DNA of 16,458 bases from Dyella_B sp035486915 (GTDB lineage: Bacteria; Pseudomonadota; Gammaproteobacteria; Xanthomonadales; Rhodanobacteraceae): NCBI RefSeq assembly GCF_035486915.1, contig NZ_DATHMR010000210.1, positions 1 through 16,458 of the forward strand, given 5' to 3'. Positions 1-6,478 of this stretch are shown piece after piece. Both the position numbers and the translations under genes were made by a program. Under the pieces are notes generated by a model, which saw nothing but the letters and a program-made list of their open reading frames with translations, had not been told where the DNA came from and did not search any database. The first letter of the stretch is position 1; each line of letters opens with the position of its first letter.

Positions 1-667
1 CGCCCGAGCCAAGCGTTCCCACCGTGACGCTTCCACCTACTTCGTCCAGCACGACATCGCCAGAACCCACGCTGCCGATGCGCACGTCGGCGTGCACATT
101 GCGCACCTTCAGATCGCCCGAACCAATGGAACCGGCGTGCAAACTACCGACGTCGTTGACTTCGACGTCGCCCGACTCGTTGGTCACGTTGACGGTCCCC
201 GCGATATTGCGGATATGCAGATCGCCCGAACTGGTATCGGCATCCAGCTGGTTGAAGCCGCCGACATATGCATCGCCCGAATCGGCGGTCAGCGTGACCG
301 GCATGCTCGAAGGTAACTGCATTTGCAGATCGACATACTCGTATGACGTCTCCACGCCGAAAATCTGGACGTTGAGTCCATGCGAGGAGCCAACATCGAT
401 AATGAGCTGATCGCCTTCGCGATGCTCGGTGACCTCCAGATTCTCCAGCGCCGATTGTGAGGAGGCGCACGCGCGCCCGGTGACATCCAGGGTGGAGGTG
501 CTGCCGGTACCGGCAAGATGCAGGTCATGACTGTGCACTTCGATCTGCACGCCTCGTACGCCGGACAGATCGTCATGCAGATTTCGCGGTGCCGAGTAAC
601 GGCAGTCGTCCGCCATAGCGGCCAGCGGGATCGACATCAGAGCGAGAAGAGCGAGGGTGCGACGCAT
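1..667 (-). CDS. Secreted DUF4097-type repeat protein (3' part outside window)
   Basis: The frame reads leftward from the ATG at 667–665 and stays open to the window edge, so 222 N-terminal residues are visible and the C-terminus is missing. The start is supported by GGAG about 7 nt upstream. Residues 1–19 form a signal peptide (MRRTLALLALMSIPLAAMA) with an AMA signal peptidase I site, so the product should be exported. There is no lipobox; the Cys right after the cleavage site follows two Asp. From residue 130 the chain becomes a ladder of short beta-type units, each starting with Ser-Gly-Asp (130, 147, 165, 183, 202, with Ser-Gly again at 221). This is the hallmark of DUF4097 domains, which fold as right-handed beta-solenoids. 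Members are often called putative adhesins, but the biochemical role is unknown. It follows the mazG operon after 116 nt and probably has its own promoter. The family call is good; no function is assigned. Confidence 0.8.
   Translation of the reverse strand, partial: MRRTLALLALMSIPLAAMADDCRYSAPRNLHDDLSGVRGVQIEVHSHDLHLAGTGSTSTLDVTGRACASSQSALENLEVTEHREGDQLIIDVGSSHGLNVQIFGVETSYEYVDLQMQLPSSMPVTLTADSGDAYVGGFNQLDADTSSGDLHIRNIAGTVNVTNESGDVEVNDVGSLHAGSIGSGDLKVRNVHADVRIGSVGSGDVVLDEVGGSVTVGTLGSG
2..280 (-). repeat. Ser-Gly-Asp solenoid repeats within the DUF4097 gene
   Basis: At least five protein units of 17–19 residues each open with Ser-Gly-Asp, then a short beta-strand pattern (for example SGDLHIRNIAGTVNV, then SGDLKVRNVHADVRIGSV). 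On the plus strand they appear as recurring ATCGCCCGA-type words. The repeat is coding and continues past the left edge. Confidence 0.75.
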
Positions 668-743
668 GCAGAATCTCCAGTCAATGTTCACAGGCTCAGA
701 TGCTTGCCAGCCCGAAAAGGTTGAATACCTGCCTGGTCTTGCC

Positions 744-758
744 GGGCGACGATCGCCC
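744..758. terminator. Small hairpin downstream of mazG (possible terminator)
   Basis: GGGCGA and TCGCCC form a perfect 6-bp stem around a 3-nt loop, about 26 nt past the mazG stop codon in the 116-nt gap before the DUF4097 gene. No U-tract follows in the minus-strand transcript, so it is not a classical intrinsic terminator. It may only slow transcription or protect the mRNA end. Confidence 0.3.
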
Positions 759-783
759 CGAAACCCCTCCCCTGGCCAACGGG

Positions 784-1596
784 TCAGGCCTTGCGTTCTT
801 CGGCCTTTGCCCGCTGCCAAAGCGCTTCCTGGGCAGCAAGGTCCGAAGCCGACAGCGGCTCCCCCTCGTCGGCCGCCAGCTGCTCCATGCGCCGGAAGCG
901 CCGCTCGAACTTCGCATTGGCATGTTTGAGCGCCCGGGCAAAATCGACCCCGGCGTGCCGGGCCAGATTTACCGCTACGAACAGCACATCGCCTATCTCA
1001 TCTTCCAGGCGAGCATGAGGAGCACCGGCGTCGAATTCAGCCTGCACTTCGGCCAGTTCTTCGTGAAGCTTGTCGATGACCGGCCGATGATCGGGCCAGT
1101 CGAACCCCACCGTGGCTGCGCGCTGCTGCAGCTTCAAGGCACGCTGCCATTCGGGCTGCCCGCGCGACACACCCGACAGCGCACTGTCGTCGTGCGCAGC
1201 ACCCTTGGCGGCGCGCTCGCGTGCCTTGATCTCGTCCCAGGCGCGTTTCTGCTCATCCAGGTCGGCATAGGTGACGTCGCCAAAGACGTGCGGATGACGG
1301 CGGCGCATTTTGTCGCTGATCGTATGGGCAACGTCGTCGAAGTCGAACAGCCCCTGCTCTTTCGCCATCTGCGCATGGAACACGACCTGCAGGAGCAGAT
1401 CGCCAAGTTCATCCTGCAGATCGTGCCAGTCGTGACGGTCGATCGCGTCGGCGACTTCGTAGGCTTCTTCCACGGTGTACGGCGCGATGGTGCTGAAATC
1501 CTGCTTCACGTCCCACGGGCAGCCGCGTTCCGGATCGCGCAGGCGCGCCATGATCGCCAGCAGATCGTCGAGGCTATACCGTGTTTCGGTGCTCAT
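784..1596 (-). CDS. mazG: Nucleoside triphosphate pyrophosphohydrolase MazG
   Basis: The 270-aa protein is close to the 263 aa of E. coli MazG. It hydrolyses NTPs and dNTPs to the monophosphate and PPi, clearing aberrant nucleotides; in E. coli it also influences (p)ppGpp levels. Two tandem MazG domains are visible. The first has the metal-binding EExxE (E43, E44, E47) followed by ExxD (E63, D66). The second repeats it with E179, E180, E183 and E200/D203. The N-terminal signature RLRDPERGCPWD (residues 18–29) is characteristic of the family. The start ATG at 1596–1594 overlaps the cysQ stop in an ATGA junction. I preferred it to a much longer upstream extension because it gives the family N-terminus. 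There is no clear Shine–Dalgarno, which fits translational coupling. It is the last gene of the gspN–hisN–nudE–cysQ–mazG operon. Confidence 0.95.
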   Translation of the reverse strand: MSTETRYSLDDLLAIMARLRDPERGCPWDVKQDFSTIAPYTVEEAYEVADAIDRHDWHDLQDELGDLLLQVVFHAQMAKEQGLFDFDDVAHTISDKMRRRHPHVFGDVTYADLDEQKRAWDEIKARERAAKGAAHDDSALSGVSRGQPEWQRALKLQQRAATVGFDWPDHRPVIDKLHEELAEVQAEFDAGAPHARLEDEIGDVLFVAVNLARHAGVDFARALKHANAKFERRFRRMEQLAADEGEPLSASDLAAQEALWQRAKAEERKA

Positions 1597-2414
1597 GCCA
1601 GACCGGCTTCGCGCATGCGGGCGGCCCAGTCGATACCGGCATCGCCGACGGCCAAAAATTCGGGATTGATCAGGGATTCGCCGCGGTTGTAATGCAGCCG
1701 TGTGCCGGTGAGATCGAGCACGGCACCGCCCGCTTCTTCGAGCACGCATTGCGCAGCGGCGGTATCCCATTCGCTGGTCGGGCCGCGACGCAGATAGACG
1801 TCTGCGGCACCTCGCGCAATCAGACAGAACTTCAGCGAGGAGCCCAATGGCTGCAGCAGATAATCCTCGCCGAGCAGACGACGCATGATCGCTTCGGCCG
1901 AACCGCCATGCGAACGGCTGCCAGCGGCAACCGGTGGATTGGCCAGATTGCGCGCGTAGATCCGTTCCCACTCGGCATCGGGTTGCACCTGCCACCATGC
2001 ACCGCGTCCGCGTGCGGCTACGTACAAATCTTCGGTGGCCGGGGCGAGCACGACACCCATCACGGGTTCGCCGTTGTCGATCAACGCAATATTGACGGTG
2101 AACTCACCGTTGCGCTTGACGAATTCGCGTGTGCCATCGAGCGGGTCGACCAGCCAGTAACGCGACCACTGGCGACGTTCGTCCCACGGCGCCTGTCGCG
2201 CTTCTTCCGAGACAATGGGCAAAACCGGATCGAGCTGCGACAGACCCGCGACGATGACTTTCTGCGCTGCAAGATCGGCCGCTGTCAGCGGCGAGTGATC
2301 GTCTTTGACTTCGACATCGAAGTCCTGGCGATACACCGTCATGATCGCATCGCCGGCACTGCGTGCCAGCGCACCAATTTGCATCAGCAAGGGGTTCCCG
2401 GGCATGTCGCTCAT
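1593..2414 (-). CDS. cysQ: 3'(2'),5'-bisphosphate nucleotidase CysQ
   Basis: This 273-aa member of the inositol monophosphatase superfamily should convert 3'-phosphoadenosine-5'-phosphate (PAP), the by-product of sulfate assimilation, to AMP. Metal ligands in the expected order are SEEA (E70), the signature WLVDPLDGTREFVKRNGEF (D90, D93) and EWDTAA (D217). The REFVKRNGEF continuation after DGT is typical of CysQ rather than of SuhB or HisN. The likely start is the ATG at 2414–2412, which overlaps the nudE stop (ATGA). An alternative in-frame Met is at residue 4. The stop in turn overlaps the mazG start, so the three genes are tightly coupled. No sulfate-assimilation genes are in the window; the context is nucleotide house-cleaning. 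Confidence 0.93.
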   Translation of the reverse strand: MSDMPGNPLLMQIGALARSAGDAIMTVYRQDFDVEVKDDHSPLTAADLAAQKVIVAGLSQLDPVLPIVSEEARQAPWDERRQWSRYWLVDPLDGTREFVKRNGEFTVNIALIDNGEPVMGVVLAPATEDLYVAARGRGAWWQVQPDAEWERIYARNLANPPVAAGSRSHGGSAEAIMRRLLGEDYLLQPLGSSLKFCLIARGAADVYLRRGPTSEWDTAAAQCVLEEAGGAVLDLTGTRLHYNRGESLINPEFLAVGDAGIDWAARMREAGLA

Positions 2415-2968
2415 GCGATTTTCAACCGGCCGGCAAGATATTCGCGCGCCATGAAAAGCGCGGCGATGGAACGGCCTTCGGTCACGTCATCGCGCGACAC
2501 GAGCGTGTGCAGATCGGCGAGTTTCCACGGGATCACTTCCAGCTCTTCGGGCTCGTCACCGAGCAAGCGCTCCGGGTAGAGATCCTGTGCCAGCACGACG
2601 TGTGCCATGTGCGTCATGTAAGCGGGCGACAACGACAGGTTGTGCAGAATCTTGAGTTTTCGCGCGCCGTATCCGACTTCTTCCTTCAGTTCGCGATCCG
2701 CGCCCTGCTCGACCGTTTCATCGCGATCGAGGCGTCCTTTGGGCAAGCCCAATTCGTAACGCTCCACACCCACGCCGTATTCGCGTACCAGCAACACGGT
2801 TTCATCGTCGATCATCGGCACGATGATGACCGCGCCCAGGCCGCTGCCTTTCAGGCGTTCGTAGGTGCGATGTTCACCGTTGGAAAATTCCAGCTCCACC
2901 TTTTCTGCGTGGAGAAAGCTGCTGGAATCGGAATCGCGTTTGCTGTGGATGATGGGATAGCGTGGCAT
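2411..2968 (-). CDS. nudE: ADP compounds hydrolase NudE (Nudix)
   Basis: From the ATG at 2968–2966 the product is 185 aa, against 186 aa for E. coli NudE. A complete Nudix box, Gx5Ex7REUxEExGU, runs from G78 through E84, R92-E93, E96-E97 and G99-Y100. NudE enzymes hydrolyse ADP-ribose, NADH and diadenosine polyphosphates to AMP plus a phosphorylated product. Supporting residues are VREYGVGVERYELGLPKG ahead of the box and the SPAYMTHMAHVVLA segment after it. The frame extends further upstream, but that stretch overlaps the preceding gene and has no Nudix-like character, so I rejected the longer form. The gap to the upstream hisN-like gene is 16 nt; an AAGGG lies rather far from the start. The 3' end overlaps cysQ by 4 nt. 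Confidence 0.92.
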   Translation of the reverse strand: MPRYPIIHSKRDSDSSSFLHAEKVELEFSNGEHRTYERLKGSGLGAVIIVPMIDDETVLLVREYGVGVERYELGLPKGRLDRDETVEQGADRELKEEVGYGARKLKILHNLSLSPAYMTHMAHVVLAQDLYPERLLGDEPEELEVIPWKLADLHTLVSRDDVTEGRSIAALFMAREYLAGRLKIA

Positions 2969-2984
2969 CGGGGGATTGTAACCC

Positions 2985-3761
2985 TTATAGGGCAAGCCGC
3001 TTGAGCGCCTGCGCGTGAATCGCCGGGGTGCCGGCGAGGACGCTGCGCGTTTCCAGCGTAGGCGGTTGGCCATCCATATCCGTAAACACTCCACCCGCTT
3101 CGCGCACGATCACAGCCAATGCGGCGATGTCGAGGATGTTCAGATCCGACTCGATCACCAGATCCAACGAACCGCGCGCCAGCAAGTGGTAATGGCAGAA
3201 ATCGCCGTAACCGCGGATGCGATTGCTGTCGCGAATCATCGCGCCCAATGCTTGCCAACGTGCGTCGCCGGTCATCGTCTTCACGTTGCCGATGGATAGC
3301 GACGCTTGTGACATGTCCGCGGTCTGCGCTACGTGCACGCGTTCGCCGTCGAGCCACGCACCGCCACCCACGCTCGCCCACATGGTTTCGCCGTAAATCG
3401 GTGCGCTGGATACGCCCAGCACCAGTTCACCCTGATGCATCAATGCAATCTGCGTGGAAAAAAACGGAGTGCGGCGCACGAAACTTTTGGTGCCGTCCAG
3501 CGGATCGACCAGCCAGAGCAATCCGTCGCGATCGCCATCGAGACCGAACTCTTCGCCATAAATCGCCGCATCCGGCAGCGCGGCAGTGAGCACGGCGCGG
3601 ATCGCCTTTTCCGCTTCGCGGTCGGCAATGGTTACGGGCGTGGCGTCGGATTTGATTTCCACCTCCACGCCGCGTTGCCAGTAATAACGAATCACCTCTG
3701 CCGCCGCTGCCGCCGCATTGCGTGCCGCCTGAAGTGCCACGTTCCATCGCTGCTCGTTCAT
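2985..3761 (-). CDS. hisN: HisN-type inositol monophosphatase-family phosphatase (probable histidinol-phosphatase)
   Basis: The 258-aa product carries the inositol monophosphatase-fold metal site: GEEFG (E70), WLVDPLDGTKSFVRRTPFFS (D86, D89) and LNILDIAALAVIVREAGG (D211). The DGTKSFxRxxPFF pattern after the second motif matches HisN, the monomeric histidinol-phosphatase that releases phosphate from L-histidinol-P, better than SuhB or CysQ. Many gammaproteobacteria already have a bifunctional HisB, so the physiological substrate here is uncertain. I chose the ATG at 3761–3759, 13 nt after the gspN stop. An in-frame ATG at 3794 would overlap gspN and add 11 poorly conserved residues. It is the second gene of the operon and a distant paralogue of cysQ two genes on. 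Fold and chemistry are secure; the substrate is an inference. Confidence 0.8.
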   Translation of the reverse strand: MNEQRWNVALQAARNAAAAAAEVIRYYWQRGVEVEIKSDATPVTIADREAEKAIRAVLTAALPDAAIYGEEFGLDGDRDGLLWLVDPLDGTKSFVRRTPFFSTQIALMHQGELVLGVSSAPIYGETMWASVGGGAWLDGERVHVAQTADMSQASLSIGNVKTMTGDARWQALGAMIRDSNRIRGYGDFCHYHLLARGSLDLVIESDLNILDIAALAVIVREAGGVFTDMDGQPPTLETRSVLAGTPAIHAQALKRLAL

Positions 3762-3774
3762 TGCGTATCCGAGT

Positions 3775-4533
3775 TCATTGCGCCAAGCCGCCACGATAAC
3801 CGAGTCGAACGGTGCCGTCCGCCTCGGGGCGGCCGAGGGTGTGCAGCCATTGCATCAGCAAGGGATCGTCCTTGCGTGGCTTCAAGCTCATTTGCAGACT
3901 CCAGCCAAGCGGGCTGAAGGATAAAAGGCCGCTCATATGCAGTGCGCCATCGCCATCGTCACTGAGCGTGGCCTGCAGCACGCCGTTGTCGCCCGTAATC
4001 TGCGCGGAGATGCCGCCCAGGGTAGCGACGCCCTGTGCCGTGTGGATGGCAGCATGAGTCCAGTGAGCGACCGCATCGGCCTGCATCGGCCAACCGCCCT
4101 GCAACTGTGCTCGCGCGATAGTCAGCTTGAGCTGCCCGTCCGGTTTAGCGTGCAGCCACGGTGTCACATCGAGCATCGCCGGGTCGAGCGACAGCGTGAC
4201 ATCGCGCCACTCATCCTGCGTGTTCGACAGTTGATGCATATGCCCCTGAAAGCTGAGCTGGGGCTGCCGAAGACTCAGATCCAGATCGATATCGCCCAGC
4301 AGGGCACGCCGGGACAGCAACCACTCGACCGTTCCCACTGGCTCACCGGTGGCCGTCGAGACCTGACCCGCCCGGCCCTGCCACACCGTGCCTGTGACCT
4401 GCTGCAACTGCAGCCCGTGCAGGCGCGATTGCAGAAACGGCATTACCCAGCTTGCCGGCAGCCACCAGACCATCGCAGCCAGCGCCACGACGAGTACGGC
4501 AATACCAGTGAGCACGATGCGCAAGCGCTTCAT
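3775..4533 (-). CDS. gspN: Type II secretion system protein N (GspN)
   Basis: The 252-aa product matches the usual size of GspN. Residues 5–25 form one N-terminal membrane anchor (LRIVLTGIAVLVVALAAMVW) after a short basic start. It is followed by a periplasmic domain with the family's VTGTVWQGRAGQV segment (about residues 46–58) and repeated beta-strand patterns ending in GTVRLGYRGG. GspN is an accessory inner-membrane component of some type II secretion systems; its exact role is unclear. The start chosen is the ATG at 4533, which places the basic MKRLR directly before the membrane segment. A longer form from 4578 would run into the divergent promoter region. No other gsp/xps genes are in the window, so it is separated from the secretion cluster. 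It heads the phosphatase/hydrolase operon. Confidence 0.82.
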   Translation of the reverse strand: MKRLRIVLTGIAVLVVALAAMVWWLPASWVMPFLQSRLHGLQLQQVTGTVWQGRAGQVSTATGEPVGTVEWLLSRRALLGDIDLDLSLRQPQLSFQGHMHQLSNTQDEWRDVTLSLDPAMLDVTPWLHAKPDGQLKLTIARAQLQGGWPMQADAVAHWTHAAIHTAQGVATLGGISAQITGDNGVLQATLSDDGDGALHMSGLLSFSPLGWSLQMSLKPRKDDPLLMQWLHTLGRPEADGTVRLGYRGGLAQ

Positions 4534-4603
4534 CGATATGATTTTCCGCAAGAAAATGCCGGAGCGCTTGAGCAGCACCGGCGACTACCCCGATCATAGC
4601 GGG
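4534..4603. promoter_or_regulatory. Divergent gspN / bioA promoter region
   Basis: These 70 nt separate the divergent starts of gspN and bioA and must hold the promoter for the five-gene minus-strand operon. Read on the minus strand, TATGAT at 4598–4593 matches five of six bases of a sigma-70 −10 box and would give a 5' leader of about 50 nt for gspN. No convincing −35 precedes it; a −35 would lie inside the bioA start. I see no clear bioA promoter and no BirA-operator-like palindrome. Confidence 0.3.
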
Positions 4604-5968
4604 ATGACCCTTATCACAGACGCCAACGCCGACCTCGCCCGGCGCGACTTGCGCCACATCTGGCATCCCTGCACGCAAATGCACGACCACGAGCATGTGC
4701 CGATGGTGCCCATCGTTCGCGGAGAAGGCCCGTGGCTGATCGACGCCGACGGCAACCGCTACCTGGATGGCATCAGTTCGTGGTGGACGAACTTGTTCGG
4801 TCACGCGAATCCGCGTATCGCGGCCGCTCTCGCCGAACAAGCGCAGACGTTAGAGCACGTGATCTTCGCGGGCTTTACGCATCCACCGGCCATCGAACTG
4901 GCAGAGCAATTGGTAAAGCTCACGCCAGCCGGGCTGGAGAAAGTGTTTTTTGCGGACAACGGATCGGCCGCCGTTGAAGTGGCACTGAAAATGAGCTTCC
5001 ACTATTGGCTCAATCAGGGGCACGGCGAGAAGACGCGTTTCATTGCGCTGACAGGCAGCTATCACGGCGAAACGCTTGGCGCACTGTCCGTGAGCGATGT
5101 AGCGCTTTATCGCAAGACCTACGCCCCATTGCTGTTGACGCCGATCCTTGCACCCTCGCCCGATGCCTATGAAGGCGAGCCAGGGGAGACACCCGAACAG
5201 ACGGCAGCGCGACGTCTCCAAGCCATGCGTGCACTGCTTGAACAGCATGCGCACGAAACATGCGCTGTAATTGTCGAACCGCTCGTGCAATGCGCAGGTG
5301 GCATGCGCATGTACCACCCCAGCTATCTCACCGGGCTTCGCAAGCTCTGCGATCAGTACAACGTGCACTTCATCGCAGACGAAATTGCGGTCGGCTTTGG
5401 TCGCACGGGAACGATGTTCGCGTGCGAACAAGGCAATATCGCGCCGGATTTCATGTGCCTGTCGAAGGGACTGACCGGCGGTACGCTGCCGCTTTCCGTG
5501 GTACTCACCACGCAACACGTCTACGATGCGTTTTATGCCGAATACAGCGCAGGCAAGGCGTTCCTGCATTCGCACAGTTATACCGGCAATCCGTTGGCGT
5601 GCCGTGCGGCGCTGGAAACGCTCGCCATTTTTCGCGATGAGCCCGTGCTGGAACGTAACCATACACTTGCCGCACATTTGGCGATGCGATTGGCCCCCTT
5701 ACGCGATCATCCTCATGTTGCCGATGTCCGTCAGCAAGGCATGATCGCCGCAGTGGAATTGGTGGCGGAGAAAAAAACACGCCGCCCCTTCCCTTCGGAA
5801 GAGCGGCGCGGACTGCGTGTGTTTCTGCATGGCTTGACGCGCGGTGCGTTGCTGCGTCCATTGGGCAACATCGTTTATTTCATGCCGCCTTATGTCGTCA
5901 GCGACGCCGACATCGACCATCTGGTCGATGTGGCCTGCGAAGGCATCGCGCGCGCGGTGACAACCTGA
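4604..5968 (+). CDS. bioA: Adenosylmethionine-8-amino-7-oxononanoate aminotransferase BioA
   Basis: The 454-aa PLP enzyme transfers the amino group of S-adenosylmethionine to KAPA to give DAPA, the step before dethiobiotin in biotin synthesis. It is a class-III aminotransferase. The N-terminal HIWHPCTQM (residues 18–26) and SSWW (58–61) are BioA-specific. NGSAAVEVALKM (119–130) and GSYHGETLGA (151–160) line the cofactor pocket. FIADEIAVGFGRTGT includes D259, which pairs with the PLP ring nitrogen. LSKGLTGG has the Schiff-base Lys at K288. E. coli has Tyr (HPYTSM) where this protein has Cys; HPC forms are also common in pseudomonads. I chose the ATG at 4604 because it begins shortly before the conserved HIWHP. 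Longer in-frame starts back to 4388 overlap gspN antisense. No other bio genes are nearby. Confidence 0.95.
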   Translation: MTLITDANADLARRDLRHIWHPCTQMHDHEHVPMVPIVRGEGPWLIDADGNRYLDGISSWWTNLFGHANPRIAAALAEQAQTLEHVIFAGFTHPPAIELAEQLVKLTPAGLEKVFFADNGSAAVEVALKMSFHYWLNQGHGEKTRFIALTGSYHGETLGALSVSDVALYRKTYAPLLLTPILAPSPDAYEGEPGETPEQTAARRLQAMRALLEQHAHETCAVIVEPLVQCAGGMRMYHPSYLTGLRKLCDQYNVHFIADEIAVGFGRTGTMFACEQGNIAPDFMCLSKGLTGGTLPLSVVLTTQHVYDAFYAEYSAGKAFLHSHSYTGNPLACRAALETLAIFRDEPVLERNHTLAAHLAMRLAPLRDHPHVADVRQQGMIAAVELVAEKKTRRPFPSEERRGLRVFLHGLTRGALLRPLGNIVYFMPPYVVSDADIDHLVDVACEGIARAVTT

Positions 5969-5971
5969 AGG

Positions 5972-6298
5972 TCAGTGCCGAAGGGTGATGGCCGGATCAA
6001 GGTCGCGCAACGCCGGTCCAAGCGTGCGTGCGCCCGTCCTATCGATATCCTGCTTGCTGTACGAGTTTCCTGCCACCGGCAGGCACTGGCCGGGTTTAGG
6101 CTTGATCAGACTGCCTGTGTCGCGTATGCAACTGCGATCACCCGGCTTGATTGGTGAATTGGACTGCGGCGCATTCGCGGCAGCAGGCGCCTGATCGGCC
6201 GTCGGCGTACCCGCGTTCGGCGTGTTCTGGGGAGTGGCCATTGCCGCGGAGGCCAAACCGAACGCCAGCGCTGCGGCCAGAGGAGCAAATTTAGTCAT
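5972..6298 (-). CDS. Small exported protein of unknown function (two Cys in the mature part)
   Basis: The 108-aa product starts at the ATG at 6298–6296, with an excellent AGGAG six nt upstream. Residues 1–21 are a signal peptide (MTKFAPLAAALAFGLASAAMA), so it is probably periplasmic or secreted. The mature part begins with a Pro/Ala/Gln/Asn-rich, probably disordered stretch up to about residue 50. A compact conserved-looking core follows: DRSCIRDTGSLIKPKPGQCL, then VAGNSYSKQDIDRTGARTLG. The two cysteines, 15 residues apart, could form a disulfide. I have seen similar Cys–DTGS–Cys–SYS small proteins in Xanthomonadales, always uncharacterised. It ends 3 nt from the bioA stop on the opposite strand. 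The signal peptide, ribosome-binding site and codon pattern make it a real gene, but I assign no function. Confidence 0.75.
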   Translation of the reverse strand: MTKFAPLAAALAFGLASAAMATPQNTPNAGTPTADQAPAAANAPQSNSPIKPGDRSCIRDTGSLIKPKPGQCLPVAGNSYSKQDIDRTGARTLGPALRDLDPAITLRH

Positions 6299-6304
6299 GG
6301 CTAT

Positions 6305-6309
6305 CTCCT
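6305..6309 (-). promoter_or_regulatory. Strong ribosome-binding site of the small exported protein gene
   Basis: AGGAG on the minus strand, 6 nt from the ATG at 6298, is a near-consensus Shine–Dalgarno. It fixes the start of this short gene and is much stronger than the sites of most genes in the left half of the window. Confidence 0.7.
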
Positions 6310-6408
6310 GCTCGCAGGTGCGGCGGCGAGCACGCTTTTGGGGACTAACGCCATGCTGATACGGGGTTTTGGCCGCCGCAAGAGGATGTGGCCAACTCGG
6401 CTTTTTAT

Positions 6409-6449
6409 GTTCACCTGAATGAACAGAAAGGCACCATAAGCTGTATGCT
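6409..6449 (+). promoter_or_regulatory. Candidate rsmE promoter and small inverted repeat
   Basis: The 180-nt divergent gap between the small exported protein gene and rsmE contains an inverted repeat, GTTCA (6409–6413) and TGAAC (6420–6424), with a 6-nt spacer. TGAACA (6420–6425) and TATGCT (6444–6449), 18 nt apart, each match four of six bases of sigma-70 −35/−10 boxes. They would start transcription about 20–25 nt before the rsmE ATG. This is weak evidence; the repeat could be an operator or chance. Confidence 0.25.
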
Positions 6450-6478
6450 GGCCGGTCTGTTTGTTAAGTCCATCCTGT

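Noticed and set aside
18..30. Cys soon after the DUF4097 signal peptide as a lipoprotein site
   Set aside because: The Cys follows two Asp after an AMA cleavage site and lacks a lipobox, so ordinary signal peptidase I processing is more likely. (Numbers here are residue positions in the protein.)
100..290. Recurring ATCGCCCGA words that might suggest a CRISPR-like or DNA repeat array
   Set aside because: Spacing follows codons (17–19 residues), the words encode Ser-Gly-Asp, and intervening sequences also encode related strands. These are coding repeats of a solenoid.
700..1692. 330-codon plus-strand open frame over mazG
   Set aside because: It is antisense to mazG, whose two MazG domains are intact. 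The plus-strand product has no recognisable motif.
1597..1998. N-terminal extension of mazG to 404 residues
   Set aside because: The added stretch is an out-of-frame reading of cysQ, Arg-rich and without homology. The ATGA-coupled start at 1596 gives the normal family length.
2969..3094. N-terminal extension of nudE
   Set aside because: It overlaps the end of the hisN-like gene and is low-complexity and basic. The start at 2968 gives 185 aa, the family length.
4388..4603. N-terminal extension of bioA
   Set aside because: It runs antisense through gspN and the divergent gap. BioA proteins begin shortly before the HIWHP motif, which fits the ATG at 4604.
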